Assembly (NCBI GenBank): GCA_018335925.1
Contig: JAGXRF010000115.1
Coordinates: 1-61,000 of the forward strand
Length of the DNA: 61,000 bases
From: Flavobacteriales bacterium
GTDB lineage: Bacteria > Bacteroidota > Bacteroidia > Flavobacteriales > Flavobacteriaceae
Direction of reading: 5' to 3'
The notes beneath the pieces were generated by a model. The model did no database searches. It had not been told where the DNA came from and saw nothing but the letters and a program-made list of their open reading frames with translations. Shown one piece after another: positions 43,438 to 52,439 of this stretch. Positions within the stretch are counted from its first letter, which is position 1. Every line of letters starts with the position of its first letter. The position numbers were made by a program, and so were the translations under genes.

Positions 43438-44133
43438 ATGAAAATTGTTTTTTTAACCGGAGCAGGTATGAGTGCCGAGAGTGGCATCAAAACTTTTAGA
43501 GATGCTAATGGCTTATGGGAAGGGCATGATGTAATGCAAGTGGCTTCACCCGAAGGATGGCAACAAAACCCGGAATTGGTTTTAGATTTTTACAACCAAC
43601 GCAGAAAGCAGTTAAAAGAAGTACAACCTAATGAGGGACACTTGGCTATTGCTTCTTTAGAAAAAGAACATGAAGTATGGATTATTACCCAAAACGTAGA
43701 TAATTTACACGAAAAAGCAGGGAGTAGCCATATCGTGCATTTGCATGGGGAACTTACCAAAGTAAGAAGTGTTCATAACGAAGATTATGTTTTGGATTGG
43801 GAAAACGACCTGTTTTTAGGAGATACCGATTCGGATGGACACCAACTAAGACCTCATATTGTTTGGTTTGGCGAAATGGTGCCGGAATTAAGTCGGGCAC
43901 AAGAAATCATTCGAGATGCAGATTTGGTAGTTGTGATTGGCACTTCGTTACAAGTGTATCCGGCTGCAAGTTTGATGCACGATGCTCCTTATCGTTGTCC
44001 GGTAGTATACATCGATCCAAAACCATCCATGATTTACGATTTAATTCAACCTTTGCATGTGATAGAAAAAGGAGCTTCGGAAGGTATGCAACAACTAATC
44101 CAATGGATAGCTAATGAAAAATTCGGTATATAG
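43438..44133 (+). CDS. cobB: Sirtuin NAD-dependent deacylase (CobB-like), no zinc cysteines
   Basis: A 231-residue sirtuin that removes acyl groups from lysines using NAD. Rossmann motifs Gly-Ala-Gly-Met-Ser-Ala-Glu-Ser-Gly-Ile (8-17), Thr-Gln-Asn-Val-Asp (84-88) and the catalytic His-Leu-His-Gly (101-104, His103) are intact. Tyr52 and Arg55 form the Tyr-x-x-Arg pair that in SIRT5/CobB favours succinyl- and malonyl-lysine. The four zinc-binding cysteines usual in sirtuins are all missing: the protein has only one Cys, in a C-terminal Arg-Cys-Pro. It is therefore probably of the zinc-less type. It overlaps the AlkD-like gene by 20 bases, suggesting co-expression. Confidence 0.92.
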   Translation: MKIVFLTGAGMSAESGIKTFRDANGLWEGHDVMQVASPEGWQQNPELVLDFYNQRRKQLKEVQPNEGHLAIASLEKEHEVWIITQNVDNLHEKAGSSHIVHLHGELTKVRSVHNEDYVLDWENDLFLGDTDSDGHQLRPHIVWFGEMVPELSRAQEIIRDADLVVVIGTSLQVYPAASLMHDAPYRCPVVYIDPKPSMIYDLIQPLHVIEKGASEGMQQLIQWIANEKFGI

Positions 44134-44797
44134 AAATTTTTATTTATTGGATTCCATGCTATTGCCTCATGCTGACAGAGAAGCTGCTGTAGGAATGGCA
44201 AAATACATGAAAAATCATTTCCCTTTTTTAGGAATCCCGGCAACTTTGCGAAAAGAAATTTTGAGGGACTTTAAAAAGTCGGCAATTAGTAATGAAATTA
44301 TGCAATGGGACTTTATCCGATATTTACACCAACAAAGTTGTAGAGAGTATCACTATTTTGCTATGGAATTGGCAAAATTGAGAGTCCAAAAAAAGCCGGA
44401 AATTTCAGACATCGAGCATATCACATTCATGTTACAAACCAATGCTTGGTGGGATACTGTTGATTTTTTAGCTGCTCATGTTTTGGGTATTTATTTAAAA
44501 AAGTTTCCTGAAAAAATCACAGAAGTTTTAGACCAATATACCCTAAGTAAACATTTGTGGTTACAACGAAGCACTTTGTTATTTTCGTTGTTTTATAAAC
44601 AAGAAACTGATTGGGAGTTACTAAAAAAACAAGTCTTATTATTGCAAAACCAGAAAGACTTTTTTATTCAAAAAGCCATTGGTTGGAGCCTTCGTCAATA
44701 TGCAAAAACAAGTGCTTTACAAGTGTTTACATTTGTAAACAGTATTGATTTTCAAGGAAATAACTTAGCAAAAAAAGAAGCTTTAAAGCATTTTTAG
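44114..44797 (+). CDS. AlkD-like DNA alkylation repair protein
   Basis: A 227-residue helical protein of the HEAT-repeat DNA alkylation repair family (AlkC/AlkD), monofunctional glycosylases that excise alkylated purines such as 3- and 7-methylguanine. The Arg-Lys-Glu-Ile-Leu-Arg-Asp-Phe segment and the Trp-Trp-Asp-Thr-Val-Asp (about 114-119) active-site motif are typical: the Trp and Asp line the pocket. The Ser-Leu-Arg-Gln-Tyr-Ala-Lys motif near the end is also conserved. Length matches the family. Translation probably follows cobB, with 20-base overlap. The 3' end converges with the histidine kinase gene with a four-base overlap. Confidence 0.88.
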   Translation: MKNSVYRNFYLLDSMLLPHADREAAVGMAKYMKNHFPFLGIPATLRKEILRDFKKSAISNEIMQWDFIRYLHQQSCREYHYFAMELAKLRVQKKPEISDIEHITFMLQTNAWWDTVDFLAAHVLGIYLKKFPEKITEVLDQYTLSKHLWLQRSTLLFSLFYKQETDWELLKKQVLLLQNQKDFFIQKAIGWSLRQYAKTSALQVFTFVNSIDFQGNNLAKKEALKHF

Positions 44798-47457
44798 TTG
44801 GTATCAAATACCACTTTAATGGTTGTGCCAACATTCACTTCGCTATCCATACTAATTTTTCCTCCTAAAGTCTCCACTTGAGTTTTCACCATATACAATC
44901 CTACACCTTTCCCATCAATATGATGATGGAATCGTTTGTACAAACCAAATACTTGAGCACCTTTTCCTTTTAAATCTATTCCTAATCCGTTGTCTGAAAA
45001 AGTAAGCAATATTTGGTTATTTACAAGGTGGCTTTTTACTTCAATTATGGTTTCGATATTTGGCTGACGATATTTAATACTATTTGATATCAAATTATAA
45101 AAGATGCTATACAAATAACTTTTAATGCAATGCATTTCATTTATTGCTGAAAAATCAGATGTAATTTCAATATGCTCTTCACGAATTAATGTAGAAAAAG
45201 AACTTTTTACATCCTCTAATAAATTAGAAAAACCTACCTTTTGTTTGGTTTCACTAACATCTCGTTTGATTTGCAAAATTTGATTTAAATCTTTGATTAC
45301 GGTGTCCATAGAAATCACAGATTGGTTCAAAGCAGTAATCCATTGTGATTTGTCATCATCCGTTAAATTTTCCTCTTGTAAAAAGTGATTAATTCCTAAA
45401 ATGTTAGAAACTGGTGCTCTTAAATTATGAGAAACAATATAAGAAAACTGCTCTAAATCTCTATTGCGTTGCAGCAAATCTTGCATAATTCTACTCTTTT
45501 CTAATTCTGCTAATTTCTTTTCAGTAATATCTTGGCAAGTTCCAAAAACTCTCTCCGGAATCCCATTTGCATCAAAATTAACTTTCCAATATTCCTCAAC
45601 ATACTTTAATGCTCCGGTGGCAGTAACAATGCGATGTTGTAATGTATTATAATGGTTAGTTGCAAAAGATGCGTTAAAAGCATCATCCACCATTTGTTGG
45701 TCATCCGGATGTACATATTTTAAAAAAGTGTGATGGGTTGGACTAAAGGTTTCAGGCGATAAATCAAAGATTTCATACGTCTGGTCGGACCAAGTTACTT
45801 TTAAGTCGTCAATATTGGTTTCCCAACTTCCAATTTTGGCAACTTTTTGGGCTTCTTTGTATTTTGTTTCGCTTTCTTCAATTATCAATTTGGCTTTTTC
45901 AATGGCTTCTTTTTGTAATACTATTTGTTCATTAAAAGTTTGAAGCGTCATCTCTTTATTTTTTAAATCGGTGATATCTTGAAAAACAGTGATATATTCC
46001 TCACCAATTTTGGTAAAAAATCCTTCAGCAAATTTATCTGAACCATCTTTACAACGAATAAAAGCCAAAATTGGCTCTGAAACAGTTTGCTTCAATAAAG
46101 CATCTTCTGTAATTCGCTTCCATTCCTCTTGAATGTGTTTTCTGTAAATAATATCAGGATAAGCCTTTTCCCACCAAACATCAATATTTGGAATGTCTTC
46201 CGGTTGATATCCAAACATTTGTATAAAAGTTTTGTTATAAAATAGTGTTTGTTCTATTTGGTTATCAATTACCAATCCAACCGGAATATCTTGTAAAATT
46301 TGATAAAATTTATTTTTACTTTTTTCTAATTCTAATAAGGCACTTTTTTTGGTAGTAATGTCTATAATGGTCCCAATCAAAGCATTTTGGTGGTTTATCT
46401 CGATGGTTGAACAGAAAATCTCTAAATAAACTTCACTACCGTTTTTTTGTTTACCCGAAAATTCAAACTGGGTAGATTTGAAATCTTCGTTTTTCTTTAC
46501 ATTTAAAATAGTTTCAAACAATGGCAAATCTGTTGAACTTACTAAATCATTAAAAGAAAGATATTGAAATTCGTTAATATCATATGCAAACACTTTTGCC
46601 AATGCTTCATTAAAATATGTAAACTTACCGTTTTTGTATATGAAAGTTCCCACAATGGTGTTGTTTGCTAATTTTTGAAACCTTTGCTCGCTTGCTTTGA
46701 GTTCTTTTTCAGAAATTTTTGAAACCGTAATGTCTTCTGTAAACATTATTAATCCACCAATTTGTTGGTTTTGATTATACCAAGGTCTTACTTCCCAACG
46801 CAGCCATTGCTCTGAATAATTTTCACGAATAAATAAATCTTCATCGTTGGAAGCAGGAATTCCCTTCATGCAATTAATATGAATTTGCTTCCACTCTTCA
46901 CCAATCTCTGGAAACACTTCATAATGTGACATTCCTATTATATTTTTCCCTTCCAATTGATAATCTTTTATCCACTTATCACTAACAGCCAAATACTTAT
47001 ACTCGGTATCTAACATTGCTAAAGCAGCCGGACTATTATTAATAAAATTTTTCAATAATTGGTTGTGTTCAGTTAATTTTTTTTCGGCTATTTTTTGAGA
47101 AGTTATTTCTTCGGTTTGGATTACTAAAGTTTCTTCATCTACAAAAATGTAAAACGCACGAATAAATTTGGCTTGTTGAATGGTTTTATAAAAATATTCA
47201 AGCTCCTCTTGAAAGTTTGAATGATTTTTTAAGCATTGATGCATTTTATCAACAATACTTAAATTGTCATAGTATAAATCTTTTGCACAAATTCCGAGTA
47301 AAGTTTCCGCTTTGCTTCCTAAAGTTTGATATACGGCTTGGTTGATTTCTTTTAAAATAAATTGGTTATCCTTTAATTTCCATATATATGTAGGAAAAGG
47401 ATGCGATTGAAATAGAGAGAAATAGTTCTCTGTAAAATCCTTATTGTCTTGATGCAT
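44794..47457 (-). CDS. Multi-PAS sensor histidine kinase
   Basis: An 887-residue cytosolic sensor kinase. Several PAS domains in tandem occupy about residues 10-640, interspersed with PAC-like segments; no transmembrane helix is visible, so the input is intracellular or diffusible. A HisKA dimerisation domain follows, with the phospho-acceptor His at about 677 in Ser-His-Asn-Leu-Arg-Ala-Pro. The HATPase_c domain has Asn-Leu-Ile-Ser-Asn-Ser-Ile-Lys-Tyr, Asp-Asn-Gly-Leu-Gly and Gly-Val-Gly-Leu-Tyr boxes. No response regulator gene is nearby, so it is an orphan kinase. The signal bound by the PAS domains is unknown. The convergent AlkD-like gene overlaps by four bases. Confidence 0.93.
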   Translation of the reverse strand: MHQDNKDFTENYFSLFQSHPFPTYIWKLKDNQFILKEINQAVYQTLGSKAETLLGICAKDLYYDNLSIVDKMHQCLKNHSNFQEELEYFYKTIQQAKFIRAFYIFVDEETLVIQTEEITSQKIAEKKLTEHNQLLKNFINNSPAALAMLDTEYKYLAVSDKWIKDYQLEGKNIIGMSHYEVFPEIGEEWKQIHINCMKGIPASNDEDLFIRENYSEQWLRWEVRPWYNQNQQIGGLIMFTEDITVSKISEKELKASEQRFQKLANNTIVGTFIYKNGKFTYFNEALAKVFAYDINEFQYLSFNDLVSSTDLPLFETILNVKKNEDFKSTQFEFSGKQKNGSEVYLEIFCSTIEINHQNALIGTIIDITTKKSALLELEKSKNKFYQILQDIPVGLVIDNQIEQTLFYNKTFIQMFGYQPEDIPNIDVWWEKAYPDIIYRKHIQEEWKRITEDALLKQTVSEPILAFIRCKDGSDKFAEGFFTKIGEEYITVFQDITDLKNKEMTLQTFNEQIVLQKEAIEKAKLIIEESETKYKEAQKVAKIGSWETNIDDLKVTWSDQTYEIFDLSPETFSPTHHTFLKYVHPDDQQMVDDAFNASFATNHYNTLQHRIVTATGALKYVEEYWKVNFDANGIPERVFGTCQDITEKKLAELEKSRIMQDLLQRNRDLEQFSYIVSHNLRAPVSNILGINHFLQEENLTDDDKSQWITALNQSVISMDTVIKDLNQILQIKRDVSETKQKVGFSNLLEDVKSSFSTLIREEHIEITSDFSAINEMHCIKSYLYSIFYNLISNSIKYRQPNIETIIEVKSHLVNNQILLTFSDNGLGIDLKGKGAQVFGLYKRFHHHIDGKGVGLYMVKTQVETLGGKISMDSEVNVGTTIKVVFDTN

Positions 47458-47560
47458 AACCTAAAAATCGATAGGTGTAATTATTGTATAAAATTATACA
47501 TAATTACCTATTAAAGATCAATTTGAGTAAAAAAAATCTTAAAACTTTAGCTTCTTTCAA

Positions 47561-48229
47561 TTACCATTCAATCATGCAATTTTGATGAAGTGACAAAAAC
47601 TCATTTGCTAAAATAAAGTGCCTGTTTCCAAACCATTTTCCTTGATTGGCACTAAGTGGAGATGGGTGTCCGGAAGTTAATACCAGATGTTTGGAAGTGT
47701 CAATAAATTTTGCCTTTTTTTGGGCAAAAGCTCCCCATAGCATAAATACAATATGTTGATGGTGCGTTGAAATTTCTTTTAAGATTGCATCTGTAATGGC
47801 CTGCCATCCAAAATGTTGATGGCTATTGGCTTGGTCTTTTTCTACTGTTAAAGTAGCATTTAACAACAAAACGCCTTGTTGGGCCCATCTGCTTAAATTA
47901 CCTGAGGTTGGTAAAAAAATTTGTTGGTAGTTTTGTTGAATCTCTTTAAAAATATTCATTAACGAAGGTGGAATTTTCACTCCATCCGGTACGGAAAAAC
48001 TCAAACCATGTGCTTCTCCCATACCATGATAAGGGTCTTGACCTAAAATAACTACCTTTAAATCAAAAGACTTACAAGCTTCAAAGGCATGAAAAATTTG
48101 ATCTTTTGGAGGAAAACATTCTGAGTTTTCGTATGCCACTTCTACCCTATCCCAAAGTTTTTTAAATTCAGGTGTTTGTAAAATAGGTTGCAAATAAATC
48201 CAATCTTTTGGTAGGGTTGGTAGTATCAT
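47561..48229 (-). CDS. ung: Uracil-DNA glycosylase
   Basis: A 222-residue family-1 uracil-DNA glycosylase that removes uracil from DNA arising by cytosine deamination or dUTP incorporation. The catalytic Gly-Gln-Asp-Pro-Tyr-His-Gly motif and the His-Pro-Ser-Pro-Leu-Ser motif are both intact. Length is normal. I place the start at the ATG at 48229, beginning Met-Ile-Leu-Pro-Thr-Leu, rather than at an in-frame ATG six codons upstream, because that matches usual family N-termini. The region upstream is shared with the divergent FAD gene. Confident identification. Confidence 0.95.
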   Translation of the reverse strand: MILPTLPKDWIYLQPILQTPEFKKLWDRVEVAYENSECFPPKDQIFHAFEACKSFDLKVVILGQDPYHGMGEAHGLSFSVPDGVKIPPSLMNIFKEIQQNYQQIFLPTSGNLSRWAQQGVLLLNATLTVEKDQANSHQHFGWQAITDAILKEISTHHQHIVFMLWGAFAQKKAKFIDTSKHLVLTSGHPSPLSANQGKWFGNRHFILANEFLSLHQNCMIEW

Positions 48230-48290
48230 GTCTATTATATATGTCAAGTGAAGCTAAGGTAATACATTTCAAAACATGGTTCAAAAAAAC

Positions 48291-48298
48291 TACATTTG
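48291..48298 (+). promoter_or_regulatory. TAnnTTTG -7 box before the FAD gene, likely leaderless
   Basis: TACATTTG at 48291-48298 ends four bases before the ATG at 48303. It overlaps the codons that a longer start (48276) would use, and so supports the later start. Confidence 0.6.
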
Positions 48299-48302
48299 CA
48301 CC

Positions 48303-49865
48303 ATGCCAAAAGAAATATTACTTCCGGTTACTCCAGAAACTGCTGCAAATGCAGAAGCTACTTTACAACAACTCATCCTGCACATCCATTGTGAAAAAGA
48401 GGATATAGTACATTGGCATATTCGAAAAAAATCGGTAGATGCAAGGCAACGTCAAATCAAAATACAACTTCGCATTGTAGTGTATTTTCGGGGAGAAATT
48501 CCTCCTGTAAAAGAAGAGTGGATGCCCGATTACCCAATGGTGCACCACCAAAAAGAAGTAATCGTTATAGGTGCTGGTCCAGCAGGATTGTTCGCAGCTT
48601 TGCAATTGATAGAACTTGGATTGAAGCCAATTGTATTGGAAAGAGGAAAAAATATAAAAGACAGAAGAAGAGATTTAAAAGCTATTAATCGAGACCACAT
48701 AGTTAATACAGAATCTAATTATTGTTTTGGAGAGGGGGGTGCAGGCACCTATTCAGACGGAAAATTGTATACTCGCTCCAAAAAACGTGGAGATATTGAA
48801 CGTATCCTACATTTGTTTGTTGCATTTGGAGCCTCACCGGATATTTTGGTAGATAGCCATCCGCATATTGGCACTAATAAACTTCCGGGTATTATTGAAG
48901 CCATGCGAGAAAAAATCATTGCCTGTGGTGGTGAAGTTCATTTTAATAGCAAAGTAGTAGATTTTTCTATTAAAAATCAAAGCATCCAAGGCGTAGTTTT
49001 GGCAAATGGCGATAACATCACTAGTAAACATGTAATATTGGCAACCGGACATTCTGCAAGAGACATCTTTGCCCTTTTACATCACAAAGGAATTGCTATT
49101 GAAGCCAAACCTTTTGCATTAGGGGTTCGTGCAGAACATCCTCAACATTTAATTGACCAAATTCAGTACAAATGTGCCGATAGAGGTTTGTACCTCCCTC
49201 CTGCTCCGTATAGCATCGTAAAACAAGTAAACAACCGAGGCATGTACTCTTTTTGTATGTGTCCAGGCGGTATCATAGCACCATGTGCCACCAACCCGGG
49301 AGAAGTAGTAACCAATGGTTGGTCGCCATCTAAAAGAGACCAAGCTACAGCTAATTCCGGAATTGTAGTAGAACTTACATTAGAAGATTTTAAACCATTT
49401 GCAGCTTTTGGACCATTAGCAGGAATGAAATTTCAAGAATCGATTGAACAAAAAGCTTGGGAGTTGGCCGGAAAAAGTCAAAAAGTCCCGGCCCAACTCA
49501 TGGTTGATTTTACTCAAAAAAAAGTATCTACAGTAATCCCAAAAACATCTTATATTCCTGGCACTACTTCGATAGAATTAGGAGAGGTATTTCCGGAGTC
49601 TATAACAGATACTTTAAGAAAAGGTTTTCAAGAATTTGGACAAATGATGAAAGGCTATTTTACCAACGAAGCCATTTTACATGCTCCGGAAAGCAGAACC
49701 TCTTCACCGGTAAGAATTCCTAGAGATGAAAATACCTTACAACACATTCAAATCAAAGGACTATATCCTTGTGGAGAAGGTGCAGGTTATGCCGGAGGCA
49801 TTGTATCTGCTGCCATGGATGGAGAAAAATGTGCCAGAAAAATATTTGAAGTTCTAAATATTTAA
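48303..49865 (+). CDS. FAD-dependent oxidoreductase (dehydrogenase)
   Basis: A 520-residue flavoprotein with an N-terminal extension of about 80 residues and a Rossmann FAD loop (Val-Ile-Gly-Ala-Gly-Pro-Ala-Gly-Leu-Phe-Ala-Ala near 88-99). It is followed by a Glu-Arg-Gly-Lys motif, a Phe-Gly-Glu-Gly-Gly-Ala-Gly-Thr-Tyr-Ser-Asp-Gly-Lys-Leu motif and a Thr-Gly-His-Ser-Ala-Arg-Asp segment. It ends with a Pro-Cys-Gly-Glu-Gly-Ala-Gly-Tyr-Ala-Gly-Gly-Ile segment that closes the FAD site. This pattern fits a widespread family of NAD(P)/FAD-dependent dehydrogenases with unknown substrates. I place the start at 48303 based on the -7 box. Divergent from ung. No operon partner. Confidence 0.85.
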   Translation: MPKEILLPVTPETAANAEATLQQLILHIHCEKEDIVHWHIRKKSVDARQRQIKIQLRIVVYFRGEIPPVKEEWMPDYPMVHHQKEVIVIGAGPAGLFAALQLIELGLKPIVLERGKNIKDRRRDLKAINRDHIVNTESNYCFGEGGAGTYSDGKLYTRSKKRGDIERILHLFVAFGASPDILVDSHPHIGTNKLPGIIEAMREKIIACGGEVHFNSKVVDFSIKNQSIQGVVLANGDNITSKHVILATGHSARDIFALLHHKGIAIEAKPFALGVRAEHPQHLIDQIQYKCADRGLYLPPAPYSIVKQVNNRGMYSFCMCPGGIIAPCATNPGEVVTNGWSPSKRDQATANSGIVVELTLEDFKPFAAFGPLAGMKFQESIEQKAWELAGKSQKVPAQLMVDFTQKKVSTVIPKTSYIPGTTSIELGEVFPESITDTLRKGFQEFGQMMKGYFTNEAILHAPESRTSSPVRIPRDENTLQHIQIKGLYPCGEGAGYAGGIVSAAMDGEKCARKIFEVLNI

Positions 49866-50053
49866 AATATTTAAACTTTAACAAAGACTTAAATTTAAAT
49901 AAAAACTTAAAAATTCCTAAACACTATCTTAAATAATTTAGAAATTATTAAATATATTTGCTTCATTAATCACTTCATAGATTAAAGAAATTAATTGTTC
50001 AATTGATAATTAATAAAATAAATTATTAAGTTTTAAAGGATTTTTTTGTTAAA

Positions 50054-50923
50054 ATGTTTAAGATTACACCTTTCCAAAACCACCCAAATAACTTTTTTTG
50101 CAACAAATCCATTGATCAAAAATACCAATGTTTATCTTGGAAGTTACTTTTAATTCCGATATCCATTATTACCATACTTTATGCATTTTTACTACTAAAT
50201 CATGTGGTTAAAGATGTACAATATATTCAATTTCAGAAAAATTGGTTTTTATTTTTAAACAAGAAACTCTCTTATTTAGACGACTTTCAATTAAACATTA
50301 CCCAATTTGGGGACGCATTTATTTTTTTAAGTTGTTTATCCGTTTTAATCAAATCCTCTCCTAGACTTTGGAAATCGTTATTTTTCACCTTAATATTTGG
50401 TGGAATTTTTTCTAAAATTTTAAAAGAGTGTTTTAAAATTCCACGTCCAGCAGAATATTTTGGCACTAAATCATTCGTTATTGTTGGATGCGAAAATTTT
50501 GGTTTTAGCAGTTTGCCTTCCGGACACTCCATTACCGTATTTTCTATTTTAACGGTGTTGTTTTTTAGCTTTTTACCAAAACCCAATAATAAAAAAATAC
50601 TTTACGTACTTGGCTTAAGTCTTTTTGGCTTATTGGTAGCTTTATCTAGAGTAGCAGTTGGTGCACATTATCCATTGGACACCATATTTGGAGGATTGAT
50701 CGGAATAGTCTGCGGAATTATTGGAATTCTGGTTTCGAACAAAGTGAATATACCATTTAGTGTAAATAGCATTAAAAACCAATGGATATTACTATCTTTA
50801 TTGTTTGTTAGTACTATTATAATTTTATTTAAATTTTCAGAAGAACAGCTATTTGTTTATTTTATCTGCCTAACTTGTCTTTTTTATGCTATCTATGGCT
50901 TTTTCAAAAATATTTGCTCATAA
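50054..50923 (+). CDS. PAP2-family membrane phosphatase (LpxE/LpxF-like)
   Basis: A 289-residue membrane protein of the PAP2 (phosphatidic acid phosphatase type 2) family. The three catalytic motifs are intact: Lys-x6-Arg-Pro (Lys-Glu-Cys-Phe-Lys-Ile-Pro-Arg-Pro), Pro-Ser-Gly-His and Ser-Arg-x5-His-x3-Asp (Ser-Arg-Val-Ala-Val-Gly-Ala-His-Tyr-Pro-Leu-Asp). About six helices surround them. It removes phosphate from a lipid such as lipid A or undecaprenyl pyrophosphate. The neighbouring phosphoethanolamine transferase gene overlaps by 38 bases and suggests lipid A as substrate, as for the LpxE/EptA pair of Helicobacter pylori, in which a phosphate is removed and phosphoethanolamine added. Substrate is inferred. 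Confidence 0.9.
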   Translation: MFKITPFQNHPNNFFCNKSIDQKYQCLSWKLLLIPISIITILYAFLLLNHVVKDVQYIQFQKNWFLFLNKKLSYLDDFQLNITQFGDAFIFLSCLSVLIKSSPRLWKSLFFTLIFGGIFSKILKECFKIPRPAEYFGTKSFVIVGCENFGFSSLPSGHSITVFSILTVLFFSFLPKPNNKKILYVLGLSLFGLLVALSRVAVGAHYPLDTIFGGLIGIVCGIIGILVSNKVNIPFSVNSIKNQWILLSLLFVSTIIILFKFSEEQLFVYFICLTCLFYAIYGFFKNICS

Positions 50924-52439
50924 AAAATCACTTTTTACCATTGGCATATGTATAAGTTTTGTCAATCTTATTTTTTTTTACTATCCGTTTTTTCAATATG
51001 TTTTTAAAAACATAAATATCAATTCATTTCTTGGTTTATGGTTGGTTTTTAGTTTGTTTATATTGTCAATCGTATTAAATGGGCTAGTATTTTACACCTT
51101 GTTACAGTTTACTAGAGTAGTTGGTAAAATAATTATTTCTATGTTATTTATCATTAATGCTTTGGCTTTGTATTTTATTCATACCTATCATGTGATTTTG
51201 GACGAAAGTATGATTGGAAATGTTGTAAATACAAATTGGGAAGAATCTACCAGCTATTTTTCAATTAAACAACTCTTGTTTATTCTGTTTTTTGGCATAG
51301 TTCCATCCATCATTATTTTTAAAATAAAAACGGAAACTGATCACTACAAAAAGTTCCTAAAAAGAGTTGGTATTTCAATAGGAATTATAATTTCTGTCCT
51401 ATTATTAAATACCCAAAATATTTTGTGGATTGATAATCATTCTAAATATTTAGGAGGCTTGGCCATGCCTTGGAATTATGTTGTGAATCTTAATTTATAT
51501 TTTAAACATCAAAACAAGCTAAACGAAAAAGAAATTATACTACCTGATTTAGAAATTAAAAATACCGAGAAAAGTGTGGTGGTATTGGTAATTGGTGAAT
51601 CTGCGAGAAAAGCAAATTTTTCTTTATATGGCTATTCCAGAAGTACCAACCCTCTTTTAAAAAAACAAAACAATTTATTTTTATTAGATGCAGAAAGTTT
51701 TTCAACATACACAACAGCTAGTGTAAAAAGTATATTAGACCATCGAAACACGAATGAATTACATGAAATTTTGCCAAATTACTTGTATCGAAACGGAGTT
51801 GATGTGATATGGAAAACTACCAATTGGGGGGAACCACCTTTACACATTTCCAAAGTGCAACGTAAAAATCAATTAACAGCAGGTTGTAAAACACCTGAAT
51901 GTTTTTTAGATGAAATATTGTTAACTAATTTAAAATCTGACATTGAATCTTCTAATAAAGATAAAATTCTGATTGTATTACATACAAGCACAAGTCATGG
52001 ACCTAGTTACTATGAAAAGTATCCAAAGAATATGGAAGTTTTTACCCCAGTTTGTAAAAGTGTGGAGTTAGCCAATTGCTCCAAGCAAGAATTGATAAAT
52101 GCCTATGACAATACCATTTTATACACCGATTATTTATTGAATGAAATAATAGAAACACTTAAATCTATGCCTAGCTATCAAAGCACCATGATATACGTGT
52201 CAGACCATGGAGAATCGTTAGGAGAGAAAAATTTATTTATGCATGGATTACCAATGAATTTTGCACCAAAAGAACAATATGAAATTCCTTTTTTAATTTG
52301 GGTATCCAATGAAAACAAAAAACTAAAAAACATCAAAAAAGTTGGTCAAAATTATGTTTTTCATAGTGTGATGCATTTTCTTTCATTGGAATCTCCAATT
52401 TATAACGAAAACCTAAACCTTTATCAATCCTCCAAATAA
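50886..52439 (+). CDS. eptA: Phosphoethanolamine transferase (EptA-like)
   Basis: A 517-residue inner-membrane enzyme with five N-terminal helices and a periplasmic alkaline-phosphatase-fold domain. The Glu-Ser-Ala-Arg-Lys motif, the nucleophile threonine region Phe-Ser-Thr-Tyr-Thr-Thr-Ala-Ser-Val and Val-Ser-Asp-His-Gly-Glu-Ser-Leu-Gly-Glu are typical of EptA/MCR/LptA family enzymes; several cysteines (for example Cys-Lys-Thr-Pro-Glu-Cys) could form stabilising disulfides. It likely adds phosphoethanolamine to lipid A, lowering negative charge and giving polymyxin tolerance. It overlaps the PAP2 gene by 38 bases, so the two are translationally coupled. The stop lies 16 bases inside the convergent methyltransferase gene. 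Confidence 0.92.
   Translation: MLSMAFSKIFAHKKSLFTIGICISFVNLIFFYYPFFQYVFKNININSFLGLWLVFSLFILSIVLNGLVFYTLLQFTRVVGKIIISMLFIINALALYFIHTYHVILDESMIGNVVNTNWEESTSYFSIKQLLFILFFGIVPSIIIFKIKTETDHYKKFLKRVGISIGIIISVLLLNTQNILWIDNHSKYLGGLAMPWNYVVNLNLYFKHQNKLNEKEIILPDLEIKNTEKSVVVLVIGESARKANFSLYGYSRSTNPLLKKQNNLFLLDAESFSTYTTASVKSILDHRNTNELHEILPNYLYRNGVDVIWKTTNWGEPPLHISKVQRKNQLTAGCKTPECFLDEILLTNLKSDIESSNKDKILIVLHTSTSHGPSYYEKYPKNMEVFTPVCKSVELANCSKQELINAYDNTILYTDYLLNEIIETLKSMPSYQSTMIYVSDHGESLGEKNLFMHGLPMNFAPKEQYEIPFLIWVSNENKKLKNIKKVGQNYVFHSVMHFLSLESPIYNENLNLYQSSK

Noticed and set aside
43260..43499. 79-residue ORF on the plus strand
   Set aside because: It runs through the MITE-like element into the sirtuin gene in another frame.
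48230..48302. Longer starts for ung and the FAD gene
   Set aside because: Later ATGs match family N-termini, and for the FAD gene the promoter box overlaps the upstream start.
49866..50053. Hidden gene or RNA in the gap before the PAP2 gene
   Set aside because: The region is very AT-rich and has no clear ORF, hairpin or promoter box.
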